From: Singulisphaera sp.
GTDB taxonomy: Bacteria; Planctomycetota; Planctomycetia; Isosphaerales; Isosphaeraceae
DNA: 33,780 nt
Direction: 5' to 3'
Assembly (NCBI GenBank): GCA_027451445.1
Contig: DAIDJG010000052.1
Location: 1 to 33,780, forward strand
In this document: one piece after another, positions 16,839-24,713 of the stretch
Layout: every line of letters begins with the position of its first letter
How positions within the stretch are numbered: position 1 is the stretch's first letter
Notes under the pieces: model-generated
The model's input: the letters and a program-made list of their open reading frames with translations, nothing else
Database searches by the model: none
Told to the model about the DNA's origin: nothing
Program-made: the position numbers and the translations under genes

Positions 16839-17942
16839 TTACGCGACGCCCACTCCAACGGGCTCACGATTCTGAGGCAGCCAGATGGAGAAACACGCAC
16901 CTCCGTTGGGGTTGTTCTCGACCGTCAATCGGCCCCCTTGCTCGCGCAGGATCTCCGACGCCATGTAGAGACCGTAGCCTGTGCCCTTCGCTTTTGTGGT
17001 GAAGAAGGGCTCAAAGATCCGCGACCGAAACTCGTCAGGCACGCCCGGCCCGTTGTCGACGACGTCGAGAACGGCCCATTCCTTACCCTCGTGCTGACAG
17101 AGCCGGGTTTGAACAGAAATCTTCCCGCCTTCGGGCCGCGCATCCAGGATCGCTTCGTGTGCATTTCCGAGCAGGCTGAGCAACACCTGGATCAATCGGC
17201 CCGGGTCCACGATAACCCTCGCTTCAGGCAGTGACCGAGTTTCGATTCCCACTTGCGCGGAGCGAGGGTCCGTCCCTTTCCGAAAGAGCTCAGTCGCCTC
17301 GTGGATCAAGGGATCGAGCTGCGCGGTCTGGACTTGACCGGAGCTGCTCCGGACCGTCGCCATCAGATGCTCGAGCCGCACCTGAAGTAACTGGGCGTTG
17401 CGCAGGATCGGGTCAAGCCACTGCATTTTCGGGTCGTCGTCCGGCACTTGCAGCCGCAGCAACTCGGCGCTGCCGCGGATGACCGCAAGCGGGCCGCGGA
17501 TCTCGTGCACGATTCCCGCCAGCAGCCGCCCAATCTGCACGAGTTGCTCGTTGAGGACAGCCATGGTGGCAAGCTGGCGGAACTGGATCAGCCGGCGCAC
17601 CCTGGCCAGCACGATCGCGGGCGCTGAGTCCTTCGCGACATAATCGTCCGCCCCTGCCTCCAACCCGGCGAGGACGTCGACGTCGTTGTCCCGAACCGTC
17701 AGCATCAGGACGGGCAGGCCAGTCAGCTCCGCATCAGCGCGGATCGCGCGGCAGACGGAATGTCCATCAAGGTCCGGAAGGTTGACGTCGAGGACAACGG
17801 CGTGCGGCCGGATGTCCCGGGCCTTGACCAGTGCCTCGCTCCCGCGCGAGACCTCGTGGACGACATAACCAGCCCGACTGAGGACCGTTCGAAACAAGGC
17901 CCGATCGGAAGGACTATCATCGACGATCAGGACACTTTCCAT
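16839..17942 (-). CDS. Hybrid protein: N-terminal receiver plus histidine kinase
   Basis: The protein is 367 residues from the ATG at 17942; a longer frame adds 24 non-coding-looking residues. The receiver domain (1-118) has D8/D9 (VLIVDDSPSD), phosphoacceptor D52 in VVLDVNLPDLDG, T82 in LMLTVRDND, and K104 in YVAKD. The kinase half has H146 in IVHEIRGPLAVI, N260 in LLGNAHEA, DNGPG at 296-300, 'FEPFFTTKAKGTGYGL' (about 310-325) and a closing 'FSIWLP'. The order REC-HisKA-HATPase, with the receiver first, suits a kinase switched by phosphorylation from another kinase. It is soluble, with no membrane helix. It is the first gene of a three-gene minus-strand operon, 51 bp upstream of the double-PAS kinase. 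Confidence 0.92.
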   Translation of the reverse strand: MESVLIVDDSPSDRALFRTVLSRAGYVVHEVSRGSEALVKARDIRPHAVVLDVNLPDLDGHSVCRAIRADAELTGLPVLMLTVRDNDVDVLAGLEAGADDYVAKDSAPAIVLARVRRLIQFRQLATMAVLNEQLVQIGRLLAGIVHEIRGPLAVIRGSAELLRLQVPDDDPKMQWLDPILRNAQLLQVRLEHLMATVRSSSGQVQTAQLDPLIHEATELFRKGTDPRSAQVGIETRSLPEARVIVDPGRLIQVLLSLLGNAHEAILDARPEGGKISVQTRLCQHEGKEWAVLDVVDNGPGVPDEFRSRIFEPFFTTKAKGTGYGLYMASEILREQGGRLTVENNPNGGACFSIWLPQNREPVGVGVA

Positions 17943-18074
17943 CGGCCATACGCTCCGGAACCACGATCGACGCTCGTCTCGACGTCTCTGGCACCGCACT
18001 CCCCGCTGGGACAACCGCTACCCCCGCACCCGCCGGAGCGTGTCGACCTCATTCCTCGGGGACTCTCCAGATCG

Positions 18075-18080
18075 TATAAT
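18075..18080 (+). promoter_or_regulatory. Consensus -10 hexamer upstream of nadA
   Basis: TATAAT at 18075-18080 is a perfect -10 box and lies 127 nt before the nadA start, in the divergent region between nadA and the kinase operon. No good -35 is present at 16-18 nt upstream (TTCCTC at about 18052). It may work with an activator; the call is tentative. Confidence 0.4.
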
Positions 18081-18206
18081 ACGCTGAATTGCAAGCCGTC
18101 GAACACACCCCGCCGCTGCTTTAGCAAGTGACGGGTTTGCGCGGCTGTCGGGGGGTCTTTCTAACTGCTGGATCTGCAAAGACTTCCGGCGAGGAATTCG
18201 TTTCTT

Positions 18207-19322
18207 ATGGTCAGTGCCATAGTCCCGGCGTCCGATCTCCATCCTCTGCCGTTTGCTCCCTATCGTGATGTTCCGACGGTCGAGCTCGAAGAGCGAATCC
18301 GCGCGATCAAGGGCGAGTGGAGTGATCGGCTTCTCATCCTGGGCCACCATTATCAGCAGGACGAGGTGATTCAGTTTGCCGACCTGCGGGGCGACAGCTA
18401 CAAGCTGAGCCAGCTCGCCGCCCAGAGCCAGACTTGCCGCGCCATCGTGTTTTGCGGCGTGCATTTCATGGCCGAGACCGCCGATATCCTGACCCGTCCC
18501 GAAGTCGATGTCATCCTGCCTGACATGGCGGCGGGGTGCAGCATGGCCGACATGGCGGATCTGGACGCCGTTGAGGCGGCCTGGTCGGACCTCGGCGAGT
18601 ATATTGATACCGACGACCTGATGCCGGTCACTTACATCAACTCGACGGCCGATCTCAAAGGCTTCTGCGGGCGGCACGGGGGCATCGTGTGCACGAGCTC
18701 GAATGCCCGCGCGGTGCTCGAGTGGGCGTTCGCCCAGCGCCGGCGGGTCCTGTTCTTCCCCGACCAGCACCTTGGCCGCAACACGGCCCGAACCATGGGC
18801 GTCTCACTGAGCCAGATGCCGGTCTGGGACCCTCGCGAGCCGCTCGGCGGCAACTCGCCTGATGCACTCCGCGCGAGTCGGGTCCTGCTCTGGAAAGGGC
18901 ATTGCTCGGTTCACCAGATGTTCCGGCCCGAGCACGTCGCCCAGTTCCGCCAGCGGTTCCCGGGAATCCAGGTGCTCGTCCATCCCGAGTGCACGATGTC
19001 CGTGGTCGACGCCGCGGATCTTGTCGGCTCGACCGAGTTCATCCTCAAGACGGTCGCCGAGGCGCCGGCCGGCTCGACCTGGGCGGTTGGCACGGAACTG
19101 CATCTGGTGAACCGGCTCGCACAGGAGCATCCCGACAAGGCGATTCACTTCCTCTCGCCCATGGTTTGCATGTGCGCGACCATGTACCGCATCGACGTGC
19201 CGCACCTTGCGTGGTCGCTCGAGAACCTCGCTCAGGGGACGCCGGTGAATATTATCAAGGTCCCCGAGGACACGGCGAACTGGGCACGCGTGGCGCTCAA
19301 GCGAATGCTGGAAGTGAAATGA
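18207..19322 (+). CDS. nadA: Quinolinate synthase NadA
   Basis: The enzyme is 371 residues and makes quinolinate from iminoaspartate and dihydroxyacetone phosphate in de novo NAD synthesis. It is the long, Bacillus-type form. Substrate-binding 'ILGHHYQQDEV' (H47, H48, Y49) is near the N-terminus. Cysteines matching the [4Fe-4S] ligands of that type are present: C111 in AAGCSMADM, C233 in WKGHCSVHQMF and C323 in VCMCATM. C262 (HPECTM) and C321 are extra conserved cysteines. The start ATG follows GAGGAA with a rather long 10-nt spacer. No nadB or nadC is adjacent. The gene diverges from the kinase operon. Confidence 0.96.
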   Translation: MVSAIVPASDLHPLPFAPYRDVPTVELEERIRAIKGEWSDRLLILGHHYQQDEVIQFADLRGDSYKLSQLAAQSQTCRAIVFCGVHFMAETADILTRPEVDVILPDMAAGCSMADMADLDAVEAAWSDLGEYIDTDDLMPVTYINSTADLKGFCGRHGGIVCTSSNARAVLEWAFAQRRRVLFFPDQHLGRNTARTMGVSLSQMPVWDPREPLGGNSPDALRASRVLLWKGHCSVHQMFRPEHVAQFRQRFPGIQVLVHPECTMSVVDAADLVGSTEFILKTVAEAPAGSTWAVGTELHLVNRLAQEHPDKAIHFLSPMVCMCATMYRIDVPHLAWSLENLAQGTPVNIIKVPEDTANWARVALKRMLEVK

Positions 19323-19527
19323 GCAGCGGCTCGGTTTGTGCCGGTCACCGTTGGATTGCGCCTTTCGTGAAACCGAGTTTCCGGCGTCGACCTATGTAGG
19401 TGGTGGATCGCGCCTGCGGTAGAGTAGAACCGATCTGACATCGAGACCGGCGCGCTACCGTGGCCGTGGATCTGCGTGTGTGGCCCGCCTCGTCGCGCGC
19501 AAGTTACCCAACGGAATTGAGGCCGAC

Positions 19528-20400
19528 ATGCATCCCCGCGATGAAGGCGACAATCCGCTGCGCAGCCTGGACGAGTGGGAGGATTTCGTCGCCGAGCGCT
19601 ATCCGCAGCCAGGGCAGAAGGCGAAGGCGGACTACCGCAACTACGAAAACCCCGGCCGCGAGTCGGTACGCGAGTTCTACCGCCTGAACCATCGTTACCA
19701 GACCTACGACTTCGTACAGCAGAAGCGGCGGGAGTTTTTGACCTTCAACCATCGCGAGATGACTGTGCTCGAGGCGCTCGATTACCTCGACACACTCGTC
19801 GACGACTCCGACCCCGACATCGACCTTTCCCAAAAAGAGCATCTGCTTCAGACTTCCGAAGCGATCCGTGCCGACGGGCACGAGGACTGGTTTGTGCTCA
19901 CCGGGTTTATTCACGACCTCGGGAAGATCCTCTGCCTTTTCGGCGAGCCCCAGTGGGCTGTGGTCGGCGATACGTTCCCTGTCGGCTGTCGCTTTAGTGA
20001 CCGGATCGTTTACCCCGAGTTCCTGGCCGACAATCCGGACCACGCCGATCCGCGCTTCAATTCACCGCTGGGCGTGTACGAGCGAGGTTGCGGGCTACGG
20101 AACGTTCAGCTTTCGTGGGGCCACGACGAGTATTTGTATCACGTCGTCTCACAAGCGGGTTGCGCCCTGCCGGAACCGGCCCTGTACATGATCCGTTATC
20201 ACTCGTTCTACCCCTGGCATCGTGAGGAGGAGTACGGCGATCTCCTCGACGAGCACGACCGCGCGATGCTCCCGTGGGTGCGGAAGTTCAATCCCTACGA
20301 CCTGTATTCGAAGAGCCCCGAGCGGCCCGACTGGAACACGCTCGCGCCCTATTACACCTCGCTGATCGACGCGTATCTGCCTGGCTCCTTGCGGTGGTAG
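19528..20400 (+). CDS. Myo-inositol oxygenase (MIOX family)
   Basis: The protein is 290 residues from the ATG at 19528, preceded by TTGAGG; an in-frame GTG at 19480 would add 16 residues and is less likely. It is a di-iron HD-like oxygenase converting myo-inositol plus oxygen to D-glucuronate. All six expected metal ligands are visible with spacing almost equal to the human enzyme: H105 (KEHLLQTSEAIR), H129 and D130 (GFIHDLGK), H199 (LSWGHDEYLYHV), H225 (IRYHSFYPWH) and D258 (KFNPYDLYSK). The length matches the animal and plant family. The next gene follows after 17 nt and is probably co-transcribed. The product is cytosolic. Bacterial MIOX is known but not common; the match to the eukaryotic-type active site is striking. 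Confidence 0.95.
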   Translation: MHPRDEGDNPLRSLDEWEDFVAERYPQPGQKAKADYRNYENPGRESVREFYRLNHRYQTYDFVQQKRREFLTFNHREMTVLEALDYLDTLVDDSDPDIDLSQKEHLLQTSEAIRADGHEDWFVLTGFIHDLGKILCLFGEPQWAVVGDTFPVGCRFSDRIVYPEFLADNPDHADPRFNSPLGVYERGCGLRNVQLSWGHDEYLYHVVSQAGCALPEPALYMIRYHSFYPWHREEEYGDLLDEHDRAMLPWVRKFNPYDLYSKSPERPDWNTLAPYYTSLIDAYLPGSLRW

Positions 20401-20417
20401 GAGGAAAGGAACGTCAC

Positions 20418-21200
20418 GTGAAGGAAACTCCCTCGCAGGTCGCGATCATCACGGGCAGTACGCAAGGCCTCGGCGAAGCAATCGCCCGGCATCTTGTTGC
20501 ATCGAGGATGATCGGTGGCCTCGTCCTGTGTGGACGAAATGCGGCGAACGGCGAGCGCCTGGCGCGTGAACAGGCAGAGCAGGGCTGTCGCACAGAGTTC
20601 GTCGAGGCCGACCTCACGCGCGTCGGCGACTGCCAAAACGTGATCGCTTCGGCCGAGCGCACATTCGGTCGCCTCGATTATCTCGTCAATAGCGCGGGGA
20701 CGTCGGAACGGGGCACGATCCTGGATTCAAGTCCGGAACTGTTCGACCGGATCTTCGCGCTCAACGTACGAGCGCCGTTTTTCCTGATGCAAGGCGCGCT
20801 GCGATTGATGATCGACAAGGGAATCCGCGGCGCGATCGTCAATATCATCAGCATGTCGAGCCACGGCGGGCAGCCGTTCTTGACGCCCTATTCGACGTCG
20901 AAAGGCGCGTTGGTGACGCTGACCAAGAACGTCGCGAATTCCATGCTCAAGAACCGCATCCGGGTCAACGGGCTGAATATCGGCTGGATGAACACGCCCG
21001 GTGAGGATGCCATCCAAAAACGCGCGCACCAGGCGCCGGCCGACTGGCTTCAGAAAGCCGAAGAGGCCCAGCCGTTCGGTAGGCTGCTCAAGCCGGAGGA
21101 AGTTGCGCGGGTGGTGGCGTTCTTGCTGTCGGACGAGTCGGGGATGATGACGGGGTCTATCGTGGATTTCGATCAGAGTGTCGCGGGTACGTATTCGTGA
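20418..21200 (+). CDS. SDR-family dehydrogenase in operon with MIOX
   Basis: The protein is 260 residues from a GTG preceded by GGAGGAAAGGA; this strong site fixes the start although the frame extends further upstream. It is a classical short-chain dehydrogenase/reductase: cofactor motif TGSTQGLG (12-19), NSAG (91-94), catalytic N116, a serine near 145-148 (IISMSS), and Y158/K162 in 'YSTSK'. There is no acidic residue directly after the second strand in the usual NAD-specific place; 'LCGRNAANGERL' with its Arg suggests NADP(H). Its place 17 nt after the inositol oxygenase suggests a role in inositol or glucuronate metabolism, such as oxidation or reduction of a sugar acid, but the substrate cannot be read from sequence. 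Confidence 0.9.
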   Translation: MKETPSQVAIITGSTQGLGEAIARHLVASRMIGGLVLCGRNAANGERLAREQAEQGCRTEFVEADLTRVGDCQNVIASAERTFGRLDYLVNSAGTSERGTILDSSPELFDRIFALNVRAPFFLMQGALRLMIDKGIRGAIVNIISMSSHGGQPFLTPYSTSKGALVTLTKNVANSMLKNRIRVNGLNIGWMNTPGEDAIQKRAHQAPADWLQKAEEAQPFGRLLKPEEVARVVAFLLSDESGMMTGSIVDFDQSVAGTYS

Positions 21201-21527
21201 GTTCAGGCGATCCCTGCTCCATCGTGTTGATCGCAAACTCGCGTACGGTTCCGTGTCTCAACCGTCGTTTCGCGCGAAAGCCAGGGCCTCCGTTGCCTTT
21301 CGTCGGCGTTCGCGTTGTGGGATTCGGCGCATGAATCGCCCTGCGGGGGTATCCGAATCGAAAGTGTCCCAATTAAGCTCTCAGTCGCGTGGGCTCGATG
21401 ATTGCCAAACGCGATTCAGGTGAGTATTATTCGTTCCATATTGCCATGGAGAAGCGACAAAAAAAAGACACTTCACCCCTGGCCGACACTCTTCGTTGCG
21501 AGACGTACCGGGAGGAGAGCCGCCCAG
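21201..21527. other. Intergenic region with a strong promoter
   Basis: This 327-bp gap follows the SDR gene. The first 200 bp hold nothing I recognise and no clear terminator. A good promoter lies at 21402-21430, and the last 20 bp carry the ribosome-binding site GGAGGAGA of the next gene. A longer frame opening at about 21402 overlaps the promoter and should not be taken as the protein start. Confidence 0.6.
21402..21430 (+). promoter_or_regulatory. Sigma70-type promoter for the PilT-like/KaiC-like operon
   Basis: TTGCCA (21402-21407) and TATTAT (21425-21430) are separated by exactly 17 nt, each with five of six consensus matches. The predicted start of transcription is near 21437, giving a leader of about 90 nt before the ATG at 21528. 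It is the best-matching promoter seen in the window. Confidence 0.6.
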
Positions 21528-23321
21528 ATGAGCGCCTTGAACAGTGCATCCGGGAATGCGGAGGAGGGCCTGCTTCTACCGGGATGGTATTTGGATGTCG
21601 ACGACTACACGTACTATGTCAGTCGAAACACGGCAACGACAATCGTCGATCTCTCGTCTCATGTTTCCAAGTACGAGATATTGCTGGGCGATCCTGCGTT
21701 TTCGACGGATAAGTATTCCGCCTCGTCCGGGGGTGGAGTCCATTGTCCCGACAATCCAGTGCCTAAGCTGGAGTCTTGCAACAGTTGCCGGCTATTGATC
21801 TGTAAGGCGTATGCAGGCGAAGAGATCGCAGTCACCGCGCGGCGACTTGCGAAGCCTCAACACCCGGGATCGTTCGAGAAGCGCAAGGACCCCGAGTCAT
21901 GGGAGGTTGGGGCAACCGGGTTCGTGAAGGCTCCGGACTCGGCCGATGTACCGTTTCCCGTGCCGATCTCAGCCGTTTGTGAAGAGCTCGACAAGCTTTT
22001 TCTCAACACACCGAAGCCGTCAGGGCTGATTCTTGTCTCGGGCGCCACAAACAGCGCGAAAAGCGAGCTTACGCGCGGTCTGATCGCACGGCTGATCAAA
22101 CGCCAGGTCGACGTCAAAGGTGAACGTTGGCCGCACCTGGTGACCTATGAGGACCCGATTGAGAAACGGTTTTTCCCCGATAGCAAAACGGCATTGACCC
22201 ACGGGGTGGAATATACCCCCCGACAAAAGGGTGTCGATGTCGGCTCCCTGGAATCGGCGTTCAACGACGCTCTCCGCCAAACGCCATCCGTCTTTTACGT
22301 TGGCGAAGTTCGTGAAGATGCGGATTGGAAGGAACTGATGCGGTTTGCCGGCACGGGGCACCTCATCGTCGCCACGGCGCATGCCGGCTCGCTGGTCGAG
22401 GCAATGGAGCGAGTGTTCCGTGGCATGCAGGCCAAGACCGCAGCCGACCGTGGGCAAATCGCCGCGCGCGTCCTTGCTGTAATCCATCAACGCAAGTTTG
22501 ACCTCTCGGACGACCTGCGCAAGAAGCTCCACTCTCCCAAGTTTGAATTCGAACTCTCGGACGACCAGCGCACGAGGCTCATGTCACCCAAGTTTGAATT
22601 CGAACTCTCCGACAGGTTTCAGTTCGATGTTCTCTTGCCGACCATTTGGCGCCGCACTTCGGCGGGCGTTGCGGCCTTGGTGGGCGACGGACTTGGCTCA
22701 GTGCTGCCGAACCGCCCAGGCGTTCATCAGTCCCAGGGGGGGCCAAGCAGCCTTGGGCGCCAATATTTCGCGGCGGCTCTCAGGAACCCGAACGCCTGGC
22801 AGGACCTTTTCATCGTTGATCTCCTCGGCACCATGCTCGAAAAACGCCTGCGTGCGGATATCGGCAAACTTGATAGCGAGGCGCAGAAGGTCTGGAGTTC
22901 AGCGGCCGGTGGTGATCGAAAGCAGTGGAAGGCCTGTGTTTCGCTCGCTTACCTGATCGTTCGCCTGTGGCGTGATGTGCTCCGGACCGCAGGCACGACG
23001 CGGGGCAGAAATGCGGCTTTCAAGGAGGTCGCGTCGCGCCTGCGCGACAACGGCCCTGGACTCGACGGTTCGTCGAAGGTCACACATAGCATCTGGAAGG
23101 GCCTCGCGGCCGCGAAAGTGAGGTTCGAACGGCCCGACATACCGGGTGAATCGGCGCACAATGCCGACGTCGTGGATTGGCTGCGCCTGATCATGCTGGC
23201 GGTCGCCGAGGATCGCCCGCAGATGGAGAAGCTCGCCGCGACGGCGGAGTTGGCCGAGGAGCAAGGTGCCTGGGCGCTTTTCCAAGCCGAAGCGATCCGG
23301 CTTGATCTCATGGGAGAATAA
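21528..23321 (+). CDS. PilT/VirB11-like secretion-type ATPase with Cys motif and C-terminal extension
   Basis: The protein is 597 residues from the ATG at 21528, preceded by GGAGGAGA. An N-terminal region of about 160 residues is not recognised but holds four cysteines (C73, C84, C87, C92; C-x10-C-x2-C-x4-C), a possible metal site. The ATPase core follows: Walker A 'GATNSAKS' (172-179, with Ala where Gly is usual), Asp box 'VTYEDPIEKRF' (about 205-215), 'PRQKGVDVGSLESAFNDALRQTPSVFYVGEVRE' positions 231-263 with Walker B glutamate E260, and His box 'GTGHLIVATAHAGS' (H278, H285). These match PilT and its relatives. An insertion of 17-residue repeats (322-363) follows the core. The last 190 residues are helical and unrecognised. 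No pilus genes are nearby; it heads an operon with the KaiC-like gene 6 nt downstream. Confidence 0.85.
   Translation: MSALNSASGNAEEGLLLPGWYLDVDDYTYYVSRNTATTIVDLSSHVSKYEILLGDPAFSTDKYSASSGGGVHCPDNPVPKLESCNSCRLLICKAYAGEEIAVTARRLAKPQHPGSFEKRKDPESWEVGATGFVKAPDSADVPFPVPISAVCEELDKLFLNTPKPSGLILVSGATNSAKSELTRGLIARLIKRQVDVKGERWPHLVTYEDPIEKRFFPDSKTALTHGVEYTPRQKGVDVGSLESAFNDALRQTPSVFYVGEVREDADWKELMRFAGTGHLIVATAHAGSLVEAMERVFRGMQAKTAADRGQIAARVLAVIHQRKFDLSDDLRKKLHSPKFEFELSDDQRTRLMSPKFEFELSDRFQFDVLLPTIWRRTSAGVAALVGDGLGSVLPNRPGVHQSQGGPSSLGRQYFAAALRNPNAWQDLFIVDLLGTMLEKRLRADIGKLDSEAQKVWSSAAGGDRKQWKACVSLAYLIVRLWRDVLRTAGTTRGRNAAFKEVASRLRDNGPGLDGSSKVTHSIWKGLAAAKVRFERPDIPGESAHNADVVDWLRLIMLAVAEDRPQMEKLAATAELAEEQGAWALFQAEAIRLDLMGE
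22491..22616 (+). repeat. Short tandem repeats within the PilT-like gene
   Basis: A 51-bp unit beginning CCCAAGTTTGAATTCGAAC starts at 22536 and again at 22587. A related 45-bp copy starts at 22491 and lacks 6 bp. In protein this gives KFDLSDDLRKKLHSP, KFEFELSDDQRTRLMSP and KFEFELSDRFQFD. It sits where PilT has a short loop after its Gln-rich strand, so the loop has probably grown by local duplication, keeping the frame. Confidence 0.85.
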
Positions 23322-23327
23322 CCGGCC

Positions 23328-24713
23328 GTGTCGACTCTTTCCGCTTCCGGGCCGTCGCCGAACTTACCGGTACAAGACCAATTCATTACGTTCGGCATCC
23401 CCTCGCTCGACGAGCTCCTGGGACGGCCGACGACGGCTCTCGATCCTACGTCGAAGGGGAACTTCGGACTCTATCTCGACAACTGCAATCAGTCGACAAG
23501 CATTTGCATTGTCGGTCCCGACGGCACCGGGAAGTCTGTGCTGGCGCTCCACCTGGCTGCGCAGTACGCAGCGATGGGAAACGAGAACACGCGCGTCTTT
23601 TACGCGTCGTCTGACTTATCGTTCACCAAGACGGTCGCTACATGGGTGAACTTCGCTCTCGGACTGCCCGCGACCCGGCTTTCCGAACCGGCCAAGATCC
23701 AACCTTTCGGCAGGGTCGACTACGGAGCCTTGAACGCGACGCTCCGCGTTTGGCTGGAGCGTTACCTGCCGCTCATTCCCGGTGATGTCTCGTTCGACCG
23801 TCGTGGATCTGACGACGCTTCGCCCGCCGGGAGACCACTTCCCGCGTATCTCATCGACAAGCCTCGGCGGACCTACACGCAGGACGGGCTGAAGGAAGAA
23901 CGGCACTACGTCGGGTTTATCGACCTCGAATCATCCACCGCAGGGGACGATTGGGGCCTCATCAACCGAATGCTTGCCACGATCGACGTCCCCAGCGCGA
24001 ACAGCGCCCGCCATATGCTGATCATTGACGCCGTCGAAGGGCTTCAGGCCTTCGGTGGCGACAGCGACGCCTTCGGACACGGACGCGACCGACGGTCCCG
24101 GATCGCCCAGGTCCTCCGTGCCGCCAAAGAAAAGTGTCACGTCGTCTTCGTCGTCGAAGAGCCTCGGGATCAGGAGCGTCTGCCCGAACAATTCGTGAGT
24201 GACGCCGTCATCCGGCTGCGCGTGGAACGCTCGCATGGATACGCGAGACGGACAGTCGAGATTGAGAAGCAGCGCGGACAAGGGTTCGTCCGAGGCCGGC
24301 ACGATTGCCTGATCCGCCGAGGCACCGGCTCGAGTACCGGCACGCACACGACCTGCTACAACCCGGACGACAAACCTTACAACGTGCCGGGAATCGTTCC
24401 GGTCGGCGCGAACGTGCCTCCCGAGAAGCCCTGCGCCAAAGCCTACTTTGTCGTCGTCCCCTCACTCCACTTCCTGAGCCGCGAGCTCATGGAAGCGCCC
24501 GGTGCGAAGAACGCGGACTCCCGGCTCAACCGGAACGAAAACAACTCCGACGGATTCTGCGGCACGGGCATCCCTTATCTCGACGACATGCTGGGTGACC
24601 AGGGTCGCCGCGCCCGATGCGTCCGCGACGCGGCAGCCGTCCGCGCCCTCGACACCGCAAGCGACGCCGAAGGTTTCCCATGGGGATCGATTTCATCACT
24701 CATCGGTGACTAA
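23328..24713 (+). CDS. KaiC-like ATPase, N-terminal part, ending at a stop inside the second P-loop
   Basis: This 461-residue frame begins at a GTG six bases after the PilT-like stop codon. It holds a complete KaiC/RecA-type domain: Walker A 'GPDGTGKS' (63-70), Walker B 'HMLIIDAVEGL' (229-239), and the KaiC-style end 'VIRLRVERSHGYARRTVEIEKQRGQGF'. A second domain then opens (GFCGTGIPYLDDMLG, 409-423) and reaches 'WGSISSLIGD' (452-461), where a TAA ends the frame. The next codons, in the same frame, continue 'GTHKSRVGRAF', completing a degenerate P-loop. The stop therefore falls inside a motif and the gene is most simply one 1278-codon unit running to 27164. Nonsense mutation, sequencing error and readthrough are all possible. 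Confidence 0.85.
   Translation: MSTLSASGPSPNLPVQDQFITFGIPSLDELLGRPTTALDPTSKGNFGLYLDNCNQSTSICIVGPDGTGKSVLALHLAAQYAAMGNENTRVFYASSDLSFTKTVATWVNFALGLPATRLSEPAKIQPFGRVDYGALNATLRVWLERYLPLIPGDVSFDRRGSDDASPAGRPLPAYLIDKPRRTYTQDGLKEERHYVGFIDLESSTAGDDWGLINRMLATIDVPSANSARHMLIIDAVEGLQAFGGDSDAFGHGRDRRSRIAQVLRAAKEKCHVVFVVEEPRDQERLPEQFVSDAVIRLRVERSHGYARRTVEIEKQRGQGFVRGRHDCLIRRGTGSSTGTHTTCYNPDDKPYNVPGIVPVGANVPPEKPCAKAYFVVVPSLHFLSRELMEAPGAKNADSRLNRNENNSDGFCGTGIPYLDDMLGDQGRRARCVRDAAAVRALDTASDAEGFPWGSISSLIGD
24711..24713 (+). other. In-frame TAA within the second P-loop
   Basis: Aligning the two P-loops, GPDGTGKS (63-70) matches G-D-stop-G-T-H-K-S, so the TAA takes the third position of the second loop. A single base change from codons for Lys, Gln, Glu, Ser, Leu or Tyr would create it. 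Frames on both sides are the same, and coding character continues without interruption. Confidence 0.85.

Noticed and set aside
18018-18770. A 250-residue minus-strand frame
   Set aside because: It is antisense to nadA and lacks any recognisable motif or start signal.
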